From Bromus sterilis (lineage: Eukaryota > Streptophyta > Magnoliopsida > Poales > Poaceae), in contig OX465595.1 in the NCBI GenBank assembly GCA_950022295.1, positions 120,468,270-120,532,269 on the forward strand: 64,000 nt of DNA, written 5' to 3'. The notes beneath the pieces are model-generated. The model was not told where the DNA came from. It was given only the letters and a program-made list of their open reading frames with translations, and did no database searches. A program made the position numbers and the translations under genes. Shown piece by piece: positions 22,225-34,657 of the stretch. Numbering within the stretch: the first letter of the stretch is position 1; each line of letters begins with the position of its first letter.

Positions 22225-22346
22225 AATTTCAGTACCCCCGAACCACCAAATTGACCAAATTGAGCAGCAGCAGAACCATCAAATTCAGCAGCAGAACCAC
22301 CAAATTGAACTAATTCAGCAGCAGCACCAAACCAAATTGAGCAGCA
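22225..22346. repeat. CAG/CAA-rich minisatellite in CACTA
   Basis: Imperfect repeats of AGCAGCAGAACCACCAAATT-like units, about five copies. No protein is supported. Confidence 0.6.
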
Positions 22347-22429
22347 GCAGCATCAACCCTAGCCATGGGGACAGGGGAGCAGGGGGTCGGCGCCGGGGTG
22401 GATGGAGATGAAGGGGGTCGGCGCTGTGC

Positions 22430-22640
22430 TCACCTCGGGGGCGTTGGGGTGGCGGCTCCGGTGGCGTCGCGGGGGCTCCGGGGTGGCGGCTCCGGTGGTG
22501 GATAGGGCGGTGGCGTCGCGGGGGCTCCGGGGTGGCGGCTCCGCTGACGTCGCGGGGGCTTCGGGGTGGAAGCTCCGGTTGTGGCGAGGGCGGTGGTCGG
22601 AAAGGGGGGCTCCGGCGGCGACGGGGGTGGCTCCAGCGGC
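22430..22640. repeat. GC-rich tandem repeat in CACTA
   Basis: Imperfect units of about 30 bp built on GTGGCGGCTCCGGTGGCGTC and GGGGGCTCCGG. The long frames on both strands (22315-22774) come from this low-complexity GC-rich repeat and are not genes. An ATGGGG preceded by CCCTAGCC occurs at 22361-22368, resembling a plant leader. Confidence 0.65.
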
Positions 22641-22736
22641 GAGGGGCTCCGGCGGCGACGGGCACGGGCGTCGAGTGCGGTGGGGATCGAATGGGTGTGG
22701 GCACGGGCAAGGGGAGGGGGGTGATGGAGGTTAAGG

Positions 22737-22910
22737 CTTAGGGGTGGCGCATTTTGCTGAAATGCGCCACGCATAAGGTTTCTTATGTGTGGCGCAGTTC
22801 AGCAAAATGCGCCACGCATAAGAAACCTTTTGGTGGCGCATATCAGCTAGATGCGCCGCGCATAAGAGAACTTAGTGGCGCATTTGGGCAATATGCGCCA
22901 CCCCTAAGCA
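22737..22910. repeat. Internal copy of CACTA subterminal-type array
   Basis: Holds about seven GTGGCGCA/TGCGCCAC cores with the same CTTAG/CTAAG context as the terminal arrays, yet lies in mid-element between the two genes. Within it, 22751-22777 and 22782-22808 form a 27-bp stem with two mismatches and a 4-bp loop. Flanking 22911-23338 is AT-rich, with repeated GCCTTGTCACATTATGA units at about 22950-23105, and no gene. Confidence 0.85.
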
Positions 22911-23338
22911 TTTTCTAATTTCTTTGTTCAATTGTTTTTTAATGAAACTTGCCTTGTCACATTATGAATGAATATTTCCATTTCTTCTTTTTGGAGTATA
23001 TATAGGTGGTTATAATATGCCTTGTCACATGCCTTGTCACATTATGACATGTTTATTTTTTAATTAAACATGTCTTGTCACATGCCTTGTCACATTATGA
23101 ATGAACTTAGTGTCGTAACAATTATGATGAAAACACATACCCCTGATGGTTATAATATGTAGGTGGAGTCATGAAGTGGATGCAAACAAGGAAAATCTTT
23201 AACAAAATACTAGTTGTAATGTGAGAGGGGAGCAAGCACAAGCAACACACCAACAAACAACATCAAAGTGCATATTAAATCCATGCATACACAAAGTGAT
23301 CATGAATTACAAAATATTTTTCTTAAATTTGGAGCTAG

Positions 23339-26300
23339 CTATCTAGCTATCGTTTCCTCACGATCTTCTTCTTCCCCTTCACTTTTCCTCTTGAACGGGA
23401 GGAGACCTTTCTTCGGTAGGGTTGTGGTGTATGTATCCTGAGCGGCGTAGTCATCCTCCATCTTCGGGTCGCCGTACTTGTCAAAGTCTTGCTCGTTGGC
23501 GACTCTATCCATTCCGATGATGTTTCTGTTGCCTCTCCTCACTACAACGCGGCTCGGATTTGATGGATCGGTAATGAAGAAGCATTGGTCCACTTGGCTA
23601 GCCAGTACCCATGGCTCATTTTTCGCGTTGACGTTTGCGCCCGCAGACTGGGATTTGGCTTCAGGTATAACCATGGTGGTGAAGTACCGGTCTTCTTTTA
23701 CGACGCTCTTGGCCCATCTCACACGGAACATCGGCACCTTCTCTCCACAGTAGTCGAGCTCCCATATGTCCTCGATCCTTCCATAGAATCTTTCCTTAAC
23801 GTCATCGGTGTAGAATATCCCCGTTACCCCTGAGTTCTGGTAATCACAGTTATTTTCCTTTTCCTCCGTGTAGAATTTGTAGCCGTTGATATCATACGCT
23901 TGATAGGTCATCAGATTGCGTGCGGCACCCTGTGACAAGGTGAATATCATCTTTTCGTCCTCGGAAGCGTTCCTTCGCGGGGGATTAGCACGAAGCTCGT
24001 CCTTGAACCAAGTCATGAAACCGGAGTTGTGCTCTTTGATTAGCCGTGGATCTCGGTCCGTTATATGCAGGCCCTGGTCACTGTACTTCTTCCTGATTAA
24101 ATCCTTGTGCTTTACTATCCAAGGATCGACCAGATGGATGTGTTGTAGCGGGACTAGGCTTGCTCTTTCAAAGTCGATGTCTCGACCGTCAAAGTTGACA
24201 TGCATTGCGCGGCTTCCCTCGTGGTGACCACACCCATCGGTCCTGCCAAAGTGCTTGTTGACGGCCAGACCAACAGGGTTCTCGGTGTTGAGATAATTCG
24301 TGCAAAAAGAGATGCACTCTTCGGTTATAAAGCCCTTCTCTATGCTTGCATCTGGAAGGGACCTGTTACGAACGTATTTTTTGATGTGTCCATACATCCT
24401 TTCGAACGGCATCATGCTGCGCAGAAACGCAGGCCCGAGTTGGACGATATCCTCCACGACGTGGATCAGCCGATGCAACATAATGTCGAAGAACGCGGCC
24501 GGGAAATAGATCTCGAGCTCGCATAGTATGAGCATGATCTCCTCTTGTAGCCATTTGAGTTGCATAGCGCAAATCGACTTCCGGGAGATGCCGTCAAAAA
24601 AGTTACAAAGGCCAAACAACGTATTACGGACGTGCTCGTCCATTATCCCTCGCATCGCAACCGGGAGAATCTGCGTCATCAGCACGGCACAGTCGTGAGA
24701 TTTCATCCCGCTGAAACGCTGCTTCGCCTCGTCTAGGTATCTTCTCATCTTCCCCGCGTACCCGTTCGGAAATTTTACTCCGATGAGGCAGTGGATAAAC
24801 CGCTTGATCTCCTCCTCGCAGAGAGTGAAGCATGCCGGGGGGCAGTGATCAATACCGGTCTTCTTCTTGGTCATCCTTTTTCGTTTGCGAGAGTTTTGCG
24901 TTTCTGTATCCTCTTCCTCCTCCGGCTCATCATCGTCGTCACTAGGGGGGTGAATTTCCCTCCTGATGCCCATAAATTTCAAGTCATTCCTTGCTTTTGG
25001 CCCGTCCTTGGTCTTCTCCGGCATGTTGAGCAACGTGCCAAACAAGCTCTCGCATACGTTCTTTGTGATATGCATGAGATCAAGGCTATGAGGACTGCGG
25101 AGGAGACTCCAGTATTCCAAATCCCAGAAAACAGACCTCGCTCTCCATACCCTCATCAACGGCTGAGTCTTCTTTTTTTTATTTCCCGGCAAGGGGCACT
25201 CTTTCCAAGTTTTCAGCAAGTTATCGATTTCTTTGCCGCTCCTTCGAGCTGGGGGTGGTCGGAGCTCCTCGCTTCCATCGAACAGATGTCCCTGTTATCT
25301 CCACGCGTGTTTCTTGGGAAGCCACCTCCGAGACCCCTGGAACACGGTTTTTGAAGATCCGGGATCTTTCTGTAGCTGGCGGTACGTTGTATTATCCATG
25401 CACCTAACGCATGCACAGAATCCTTGGACCACCTGCCCTGAGAAATATCCGTATCCGAGATAGTCGTGCACCGTCATGATCACCGCGGCTTTCATTGGGA
25501 AATATTGTTTTGCCGCGGCGTCCCACGTATTGACTTTGTCTTTCCATAACGTTTCTAGCTCCTCTTTCAACAGCTGCAGATATAGATTGAGGTCCGTACC
25601 TGGTTGTTCCGGCCCTTGAACTAGCATACACATAGTTATGTACTTTTTCTTCATGCACTTCCAGGGGGGAAGGTTGTATATGCATACAAACACGGTCCAG
25701 GTACTGTGTGTGCTGCTCTGGCCGCCAAACGGATTGACTCCATCGGCGCTCACACCAATCCTGAGGTTCCTTGGTTCTTTCCCAAAATCTGGGTATTCGA
25801 GGTCCAACGTAGTCCATTGGCTACCATTTGAAGGGTGCCTCAGCATGTCCTCCTTTTCCGGATCCGGGTTCGGGTCATCCTCTTTTAGCTTCTTTCTATC
25901 CGCGTGCCAGGTCATGAGCTTTGCTTCCTCGGGATCTACGAAATACCTCTGCATACGAGGAGTGATCGGAAAGCACCATACCACTTTTCTAGGAACTTTC
26001 TTCCCTCTCTTGTATCGAATAACACCGCACACCGAACATGTGGTTTTATCTTCATCATCACCACGATAGATCATGCAATCATTTATGCAGACGTGGTATT
26101 TAACGTGCGGAAGATCGAGAGGGCAAAGGACTTTCTTAGCCTCAGCGATACTAGTTGAGCACGTGTTCGGCATCTTCTTCATGATCATGTACGGGATGCT
26201 CTTCGTCTTCTCGCCCGCCGCTGTTGTCTGGTTGCCCTTCCTCATTTACTGGCGCCCCACCATTGACGTCCTCCTCCTCACCAGCTTCATCACTTATCCA

Positions 26301-26503
26301 CCGTGTGTAGCCATCCATCAAACCATCAAACCATTACGCTTCAGGTGTCTTTGCAATATTCCGGAATCATGCTCGGTCACGCACTGCAATTTGCATCTCC
26401 GACACGGACATCTTATATCCGACCTATTATTCCTTAGCATGTCGTTTGTCGCGCATTGCATCCACCTAGCCACGGTGCTATCGCTCAGCATATCACGGAA
26501 CAT
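23339..26503 (-). pseudogene. CACTA transposase, TNP2 type
   Basis: Catalyses excision and integration by binding the element ends in the nucleus. N-terminal part 26503-26318 reads IRCPCRRCKL and HLKRNGLM, the transposase-associated zinc-finger-like domain; the frame runs on past GYTRWISDE. The central part 26245-25295 carries the Transposase_21 domain (KVVWCFPITPRMQRYF, LRIGVSADGVNPFG, YNLPPWKCMKKKYI, PVHDYLGYGYFSGQVV-like segment). The C-terminal part 25219-23339 (626 codons) includes SLDLMHITKNVCESL, then regions like DUF4218 (LHRLIHVVEDIVQLGP, MMPFERMYGHIKKYVRN) and DUF4216 near the C-terminus (YGRIEDIWELDYCGEKVPMF). The frame changes near 26170 and between 25295 and 25219, and this could be introns or frameshifts. 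The long middle frame is well preserved. Confidence 0.88.
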
Positions 26504-27020
26504 GGTCGATCACCTGCGTGCACGGAGAGAGCAACACAATTATATATCACAGTCGTCGCTGGAAAAATTCGGCATGAACTTCCCTAATAATGCATGGGAG
26601 CATGCGGAGAGTGCACCAGAAATTTGCCGAAATGGAAATGAATCGACATTTTGGAAAAACATTGGCCACTCAAGATTCACATATACATCAAACCACCATA
26701 AGCTTCACATATACATCAAACCACCACAAGCTTCACATATACATCAAACCCAAGCTTCACATATACAACAAACCCCAAGCTAATAAAGGCAAGTATATGG
26801 GTCATAAATGGAACAAAATGTTTGGGAGGAGGTCCACTTACTTCAATATGAAACAAAATAGATGTAATGCCAAGTATCGATGGATAAATGGAAGAAATGA
26901 GGTAGGGAGGAGGAGAACCGAATAGATCTAGGGTGAGAAGAGTGGATCTAGTTTGAGAATTGTGTGGAGTGAATGAGAGGTGGTAGGTGGGGTTGAGTAG
27001 ATAAGGGCAGCTCTAGGCAT
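26504..27020. other. CACTA transposase upstream region
   Basis: Would contain the transposase promoter and leader on the minus strand. It includes a tandem repeat at 26673-26780 with four units of ~24-28 bp built on AGCTTCACATATACATCAAA. No gene. Confidence 0.6.
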
Positions 27021-27350
27021 TTAGTGGCGCATATAGCAAGTCAGTGGTGGCGCATTGGTGAAATGCGCCACCCCTAAGGACCTTATGGGTGGCGCATTCA
27101 CAGAATGCGCCACCCCTAAGCTCTAAGGGGTGGCGCATGATGGGAATGTGCCACCTATAAGGTTCTTAGGGGTGGCGCATATTACTAAATGCGCCACGTA
27201 TAAGATCATCCAGGCTGGCCCACTCCTAGGGGTGCCGCACTGGAAAATAATGCGCGACCCTTAAGGTCTTGTGGGTGGCGCATTATTTTCCAGTGCGCCA
27301 CCCCTAACAGATGGTTGCACATGGCCTTATATATGCGCCACTAATAAGCT
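27021..27350. repeat. CACTA right subterminal repeat array
   Basis: About a dozen GTGGCGCAT/ATGCGCCAC cores in facing pairs, as at 17865-18119, followed by the right terminal inverted repeat ending GTAGTG at 27379. Confidence 0.87.
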
Positions 27351-27379
27351 TTCCATGTATAGCTATTTCCCTAGTAGTG

Positions 27380-27906
27380 CATGAGAGAAGAAGTCATGGA
27401 GGGGTGATGGAGAGGCGATGATGTTGACGATGGCGATGATTTTCCCTCATCGGAGGCCAAAGAAGCCTCCAGATTAGCTCTCCCGGAGAAGAACAGAGGG
27501 TGGCGGCGGCTCCACGACGTAGATTGGAAAAGCGACTTCTGTTCTGGAGTTTCCTCGCGCGGGGTAAATATAGGGCGAAGGTAGGGCACCAGGGGGTGTG
27601 GGACCCACCTAGGAGGGTGCCCGACGCGGCCAGGGGCTGGGCCGCGCCATGCACCCTTCTGGGTGCCCCCTGGCTGCCCTGTGGCCCCCCTTTGGCATCA
27701 TCGAAGCTTCGGGAACGCTGATTTTTTATATTTTTTGTGGATTTTTCCAGCGTACCTATATATCCAGAAACCCGCACAAAAGAAAACATCACTGGTAGCT
27801 CTGCTGAAAACAGCGTCAGCCCGGGTTAGTTTTGTCCAAATCATGCAAGAATGAAGCCAAAAAAATAGCAAAAGTGTTTCCAAGGATCATCCCTTGATCC
27901 AACCCA
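27380..27906 (-). repeat. Athila-type 5' LTR, distal part (continues from 17844)
   Basis: After the CAT duplication the minus strand continues as LTR. A GC-rich patch (27590-27690) and a CTATATTTACCCC TATA-like region (~27560-27572) correspond to features at 28130-28260 of the neighbouring Athila-type LTR. A likely LTR start is TGGGTTGG on the minus strand at 27906, but no target duplication confirms it. Total LTR would be about 1.4 kb. Confidence 0.65.
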
Positions 27907-27908
27907 TC

Positions 27909-29509
27909 TGATACGTCTCAAACGTATCGATAATTTCTGCTCGCTCCATGCATGTTTTGTGTGATATTGCTATGATCTAGATACACTTTTGATCAAATTT
28001 GGACTAACCTACTAACTCAGTGCACCCCAGTGCCAGTTTCTGTTTTCTGCTGTTTTTTTATTCCAGGTTTCCCCATATTAAAAATGCTCCAAAAATTCGG
28101 GAAAATCGCATAAAAAATCAGCGCAACGGAGTCTTCCAGAAGCACCCAAGTGGGGCCAAAGGATCACCACCAGGGGCCCAGGGGGGGTGCCTGGACCCCT
28201 GGTGGCCCCTCTGGCTGCCCCCCCTTCGCCTATTTATTCTCCATCACGGGAAACTTCCAAAGACAGAACCCTATTTCGCAATCTCTCCTCTGTTCCGCCG
28301 CCGCCGCGCTTCCAAGATCGGGAGCACCGTCAGGACCCTTACCGGAACCCTTCCGGAGGGAGGATCGACCTCCGGGAGCTTCTCCTCCACCATGGACGCT
28401 TCTCGGATGTCCCGTGAGTAGTCTACCTTGGACCATGGGTTCGTGATCAGTAGCTATGTGATGTTCTCCTCCGCTCTTTGTTCTTCATGGTTTAGACCTC
28501 GTGAGCTTCCCTACATGGTCGGGGCACATATGTAATTCTTTTTGCTTTTGCTATGCTGATTTTGATGGGGTCCGATGGATTATTAGATTATGTTCAGATT
28601 GTGATAGAGTAATATAATTGGTTCTTATCTTTTGTATTTTTGTTCCAAAGTAATTCTTGCATGTTCTCCGTTGCTATTTATTGCTTTGGCGAAGTGGTAG
28701 GTAGTGACTCCAAGAGGGAACGTTATGCTCGATTGTGGGTACATGCCCCCGGATGACACGCTCGAGTGACAGAAACATGAGTCTAGGGGATGTGTTGTGG
28801 CCACAAGGGGGAAAACAACGGTGCTTGTAACCGCGGTTGCAAGGATTGTTTACTTTACGCAAAGTTCTTTTAATGCAGTTGTCTGTTTCTTTGGGTTCAC
28901 ACTTTGGGTGGGGCTCGCAACTTAATACCAGAGTGATGTTCTGGAAAGATATCTCAAGGTGGATAATTAGTAGTAGATGCAGTTGGATTTCGGTCTACTT
29001 ATTTTGGCGTACTGCCCATTCTTTTGAGCCTCTTTCTTTCTTTTGTAGAATAGTTAGCACTGCGGTGCGTTTATAATTCTGTCAATTGCCCGTCTGTAAT
29101 TTTTTTACCTCGCATAGAAATCTTATCGTCTTTTGGCAGAGAGACATCACTAGTGAACATCAAGGGACCCCGGTCCATATTTTCATCATTGTTTACACAC
29201 TCATTTACTTTTCCGTATTTACTTTCATTCGCTATTTTCATTATCATTATCCCTTGTGTGTTTGACCGTTTTTAAACAACAAGACTGGAGAGATTGACAA
29301 CCTCTCTGAACTTTTTTGGGAGCAAAGTTAATTCTATTGTGTGAAGGTCCGCGTCAGGTGCGCCGCGGACACCTACTTATCATTACCGGAGTCCTACGGG
29401 AGACAAACCCTATCCTCTACATAGGGGAAATTTGCTGCTATCCTACATCTCACTTCCACTTGGGGTAACCAACGAAGGGCGAGAAGCCATTACCACTTCC
29501 ACGCCATCA
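27909..29509 (+). repeat. Second Athila-type element, 5' LTR
   Basis: Starts TGATACGTCTCAAACGTATC, the typical start of Sabrina/WHAM-type LTRs in Triticeae, and ends ...CCATCA at 29509, ten bases before a tRNA-Asp primer site. 1601 bp. The part near 29080-29240 is similar to 140-300. It includes a Pro/Arg-rich GC block (28150-28440) whose frames are not genes. Confidence 0.83.
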
Positions 29510-29519
29510 AGCAAATTTC

Positions 29520-29538
29520 TGGAGCCGTTGCCGGGGAC
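29520..29538 (+). other. Primer-binding site, tRNA-Asp
   Basis: TGGAGCCGTTGCCGGGGAC, one mismatch from the perfect complement seen at 16931-16949. Confidence 0.88.
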
Positions 29539-29621
29539 TCCGAGTGATAAGATAGGGGAGTTTCCCACTATCTTTTACCTTTACTTTTTGGTCTTGTTAG
29601 TTTACCTTTCTGTTTTTATCT

Positions 29622-30071
29622 TTGTGTTCTTTATCAAAAATCACAAAAAAATTATTTATCTTGTTGTTAGTAGTCCTTCTTGTTTATATGAACATGTTAG
29701 GACTTGGTGCTTTGCGGGAATTGGGAGTTCTCGATTTCCATCAAAGGGACGGAGAAAATATGAAGAAGGCATGGGACAAAATTTCTAAAGCACACAAAAT
29801 AATTATGCCTTGGATACCTATAAAAATTTTCCTCAAATTTTTTTACCATGATCTTTTTAAGTGGTGCAAACACTCTCCTGATATTATAGCTGAAGGAGAC
29901 TTCTTAGAGTGTGATGAAGCTAGAGCTCTGGATATTTTGGATAGTCTATCTAGTTATTTTGTTTATGATCGTAGTGTTGATACTGTTATAGATAGACTTG
30001 CCACTATTGAAAAGAGGATGGATGCTCTAGACTTGAGGAAGGTAGAAGAACTTAAGCCCAACAAAAAATAG
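29622..30071 (+). pseudogene. Short gag-like protein of the Athila-type element
   Basis: 149 codons. From about residue 40 (GENMKKAWDKISKAHK) it resembles the short gag-like product of non-autonomous Sabrina-type elements, with FLECDEARALDILDSLSSYF and a coiled-coil-like C-terminus (DRLATIEKRMDALDLRKVEEL). The hydrophobic first 30 residues may not be coding. It is followed by a stop at 30069-30071. Function beyond gag likeness is unknown. Confidence 0.5.
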
Positions 30072-30106
30072 ATGTTGGAGATAGATGATGATGGGAGCCC
30101 TTTGTT

Positions 30107-30520
30107 AGGATTAGCATCTCTAACCAAGACTTCCTTGCTTTTTGTGATATTGGATCCATAGTTTCTACCATGCCAAAAATAGTTTATGATTCTTTGAAAC
30201 TAGATATGGATAAATTGTCATCTTATCATGAACATGCTAATGGAGATATTTCAGAGGTCAAAAGAAAGGTAAAAGGAATTCAATTTGCATTCCTTCATAG
30301 GATTTCTCCAATGGATTTCTTCATCATGGAGCCAAACCAAAGCAACATTGTGCTTGGAAGGTAGTTCCTCCGAGCCATGAAGGCTTCATTGATATTGGTA
30401 ATGGGTTCATACGCTTATGCGGTAAGACGAAAGGTAACTACCTCTTTCCTAGGAAGAAGAAGAATGAGCTCATTGAAAATCAATTAGAGGGTTTTTATGA
30501 TTCCGACGAAATTGGAGACC
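30107..30520 (+). pseudogene. Aspartic protease remnant of the Athila-type element
   Basis: In one frame the sequence reads DFLAFCDIGSIVSTMPKIVY, an Athila-type active site (DIGS) at about 30143, then HANGDISEVKRKVKG, SPMDFFIMEPNQ and NIVLGR, the second conserved element. A TAG at 30362-30364 interrupts after VLGR and FLRAMKA follows in frame. No RT follows. 30521-30772 is non-coding leader-like sequence (GGAGGCAACCCAAGA at 30579-30593) up to the nested element. Confidence 0.68.
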
Positions 30521-30767
30521 TCTGATTCTTCTTTTTCCTTATGCCTAGCTTAAAGGCGTAAAAGAAAGCGCTTGTTGGGAGGCAACCCAAGATGTTTTTA
30601 CTTCTGTTTTTAGTGGTCTTGATGATTTTTACTACTGTAATAACATCATAGTATCTTTATTTTTCAAGCTTTGTGCCAAGTATAGCCCCATATGACAAGG
30701 GAAGTGAAAGTTGTGACATGCTGTCCAGAAAACAGATTCTGTCCTCGTGACGGGAAAAATCAGAATA

Positions 30768-30772
30768 AATCA
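30768..30772. repeat. Target duplication AATCA (left)
   Basis: Perfect match to 40083-40087, bounding the large-LTR element between. Confidence 0.92.
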
Positions 30773-33700
30773 TGTCGGGACCCGGAATTTGCGTATGTAA
30801 TTCCAGTCACAACTCAATCATATGGAGAGCTGAGAGCCATACCCACTTGTATAAGCAGACTAGGCCAAGTACAAGACACTCTCGGAAAGCTCAAACGTGA
30901 GGGGCATCCCATCCAGGCCCGGATGATCAACTGAGATGGGTCCTCATCGTCCGCTCACAAGTCTAAATGATTATGGGTGGTGAAATCCCATACTCATAGA
31001 CAAGTCCATATTATTGATTGAATCATAACACTTACATAAACAGACTCCAGCTGATCTCTTAGTCGGGGTCTCGGGCGGGCTCGATCATACAACAAAGTGT
31101 GCCACGTGACAGAGTCACGAGCAATCGCATCGCGATGCCCAAGCTGCGCACATCTAAGGGCCACCTGGTGTATAAAAGACCGCCGGCAAGAACTCAACTA
31201 AGCTATCGAACCACACACTAAGACATGCACGTTATAATCATACACGCATCATACATGTCTAGTGTAAACAGCAGGTAACACAACATGAACTCTACAAACT
31301 CATAGACTTAATTGCATCTGCTAAGCTGAGCAGACATAGTAGTTGTATTACAAGCAGAGATCACATGATCTTGATCCAACATTACATCAAGCAACAACGG
31401 AAGCAAATTATGTCTTAGTAAAGACAAGGTTAACAAAGGGCTTAAGAAGCCTAAAGAAAATATAACGACCCTCCAAAGGAACCAGGTTGCTGTCTGGAAC
31501 TATACGACTTAGTCGGCGTCGAGCTCGAGGTAGAGGCCACCATCAGGGTCAGTGGTCTCCTCTCTAAAACATAAAATAAGCAAACGTGAGTACAAAGACA
31601 TACTCAGCAAGACTTACATCAGATCTACACTACTCATGCTCAGGTATCAAGGTAAAGGAAAGTTGGGTTGTAATGCAGAAAGCTTTGACTTGGCTATCCT
31701 GTACGACGACTACATAGAGTTGAGATGAGAAGCGCACTCGAGTCTATCAATTCTTGATCACCACATCAATACACCACCATGGATTCTTCCTCGACTTCCC
31801 CACGAGGAAGCAACCCAAAGTACTCACACTTATCTTGGCAGTTTTAGAGTATCCTTTCAGGTTGTCTAATAATCAAGTAAAGGTCTCCAAGTAGTCCATA
31901 ACCGCGGACACGACTATTCGAATAGATCATTATCCTGCAGGGGTGTACGCTTCACACACGTGTCATCACTTACCACCCGTGACTCGTCATCCTTCAAGCG
32001 GATGTCGGACGAGGAAAAACACCAAGGCACTTACGTCACGGCTCCAACTCTAGTCCAGGGGATCGCCTATCTGAGTATGTAACCCAATCGGGAATCCGGC
32101 CGGGGTTTCCTTTCAGGACCCAGACGATGTATGGACGGTCCGACAAGCCCACCTCGACGGATGGAACTGCGCTTGCCTAAAACCGTGCTACAATATGAAA
32201 TCAAATCGAAGAAACAATAACCCATGCGAATCCTGGACCATAGTTGGGGTGAGTTAATAGGCCAAACGGGGTACATAGCCCTGCATGTGGAAGTACTCTT
32301 GTCTTGGATCACAACACGAGAACTCGGGGGCTAGGGCAGTGTAAATGAGACAACCCACTGTGTACTCCTACACAGCCTCTCATTGTTCACCTTTGTTAGG
32401 GTGACTTCACCAACACATTACCATTACATTGCATTGTTCTCTACCATCCCGATACATCACCCGGATGGATCATCTTCATCGCATTCAACTCTAGCATGGC
32501 ATAGAATAACATGGATGAAGGGCCACATGATGAACACAAACAAATCTTGTATTTGCTAGGTTGAGGTTTGCTTAATACGATGGAAACAATGATAGGTCAT
32601 GGAAAGGATGGGTTCAACTAGCTGTAGAACGGTAACATGTGAATCACCTAATCATGCATAAGAGAACAAGAGGGAAATGGGTTTATATAGAAATGATCAA
32701 AGGGGGTTTGCTTGCCTTATTGTCGAGACTCAGGGGCGCCACTCTTCGGAGAAAACAGGAACTACGTCCGGCGATGGATCTATCGAGACAACAACAATGT
32801 AAACATCACATTGCAATGCACATTCAAGAAATGAATCATGGCATGGTACTGATGTGACCTATGTTCAATTTGCAATAAGTTAATTGAAGTTGTTTTGAAA
32901 AAGCATTTCAAATTCAAACTCCAAATGTTGTTCAAATTATCCCAAGTTGCATTTGCCAATGTTTGGATATGGTAAACCATGTTGTCATGTGTATTATATG
33001 CCTCTGATGTGAAAGTAATAAGGTTGACAATACAAAGGTTTAAATTGAAATGATTTAAACATTTATTTTGAATTATTCCAAATAGGCCATATAGCTAAAT
33101 GCTACTGGTTCCCCACCATAGATGTGTTTTTCATCTATGAAAGTATGATATTTCGAATCCTTGCATTTTTCTGATAATTTTTCATATATTATTTGTTTCA
33201 TTTGGATTTATGGTTTAAAAGTTATTCAATTTCAAAAATTTAACTATTTTCTGGAATTTCTAGAATTAAATTAAAAAGAGAAACTCCACTTATTGCATCA
33301 GCATGATGCAATGCTGATGTCAAAGGGGGGGATGACATGTGGGGCCGCATGGTCAGTGATACAGTGCTAAACTCCTATGTTTATTTAAATTAATTAGAAG
33401 ATTAAGGGGGCTGGCCCCACCTATTAGTGGATTAGGTCCAAACTAATCAGAAGGTTAGCCCCCTAATTAATCCAGCCGGCCGGCGGTTAGCCGCCGGCGA
33501 CCACTGGACGCGGCGGCGCCCGCGCAACAGGCGGTTCCGGCCATGGATTGGCACGGGAGAGGCACCAAAGTGCTCCCCGTGGCCTCGCGCACCCACTGGT
33601 GCATTCCATGCACCTCGGGGCGGCCGGAGAGCACGCCGGTGACGAGAAGCGCGACGGCCGGGCTCGGGCTCAGCTGGAAACGACGACTGGGGCCTCGGGG

Positions 33701-34657
33701 AGGAGAACGAAAGGGCGGGGAGGAAGGGGAAGCTCACCCTGAGCACTCCGGAGGGGGAGAGGAGACCAAAGGGGCGACAGAGGCGGAGCAATTCCTCGCC
33801 GGAGATGGATGGCCGTGGCGGAGGAGTTCGTTGCGGGCGTCGTCCTCAGAGCTCCGGGGCTTCAATTGAAGGCGCACGACGACAAAGACGAAGGAGGCAT
33901 GCGTCCTAGACAACTCGGTGCGGCGGGGGGAGGCCAGTGGCCATGGTGGCGCACGACGGCGAACTGTGCAGCGCTCAGGAACCTTGCGGGATCTCATCGG
34001 GGACAGAGGGGAAGAGGTCCAGGGGACCGGAAAAGGGAAGGGGGCTGCACGGGGTCTCCACGGCGCTGGATAGGGACGAGGGGGCACCGTGAGCGGGCTG
34101 CCGACGGCGACATGCTCGTCACGCAGGTGCTCGCCTGCCTGACAGCGAAGAAGACGACCCTGCCACTTTGGGCTGGGCCTGTCTTCTGCTGCTAGTTCGG
34201 CCAGAAGGTAAGGAGGTAAGTTTTTCTCTTTATTTTTTTTGTTTCTTTGTTTCCTTTGCCAAACTAATTAGCAAAGTATTTTTATAAATGCTCAAAATTT
34301 ATATATGGACTTACATGACCAGTAGCTAGTCATTCCCAAGTTTTGAACATTTTTGAAATTCAAAACATTTGAATTTCAATTCAAATAGCATTTAGATTTA
34401 ATTTCCAAGCCTCTATTTGAATTTTTGAAAAATCTTGGAGCATGCAGTGGGACCCACAACACATGAAATGTGACCATGCCCATTTATAGAGATTTTCAAA
34501 ATCATCAGAGGATTTTTGGAAAAAGATTTTTCTCTGGTCTTTTATTTAAATTATTTTTGAGGCTTTTCTGAATCCCCAATTATTAAATAAAGGAAATTTA
34601 AACATGATGCCTTATTTCTAGAAATAAAAAAGCACATACCAAACTAGGGTTGAGAAA
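30773..34657 (-). repeat. 3' LTR of the large-LTR element (30.8 kb)
   Basis: Aligns with 36168-40082 throughout. The inner end is altered (TTGAGAAA where the other LTR has TTGTGACA). GC-rich block at 33470-34190 gives spurious long frames on both strands. Confidence 0.87.

Larger units (their letters stand above)
17845..27379. mobile_element. CACTA (CMC/EnSpm) DNA transposon, complete, target duplication CAT
   Basis: 9535 bp. The left end reads CACCAATAGGGAA and the right end in reverse complement reads CACTACTAGGGAAA. The terminal inverted repeats differ at positions 4 and 6, so the left CACTA motif is now CACCA. A 3-bp duplication CAT lies at 17842-17844 and 27380-27382, as expected for the superfamily. 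Subterminal arrays of GTGGCGCATT/AATGCGCCAC units sit at both ends. Two minus-strand genes are inside: a TNP2-type transposase (26503-23339) and a second gene (21411-18660). The TIR mutations and gene damage suggest it is immobile by itself. Confidence 0.92.

Noticed and set aside
22315..22774. Pro/Arg-rich frames on both strands
   Set aside because: Produced by a GC-rich tandem repeat inside the CACTA element.
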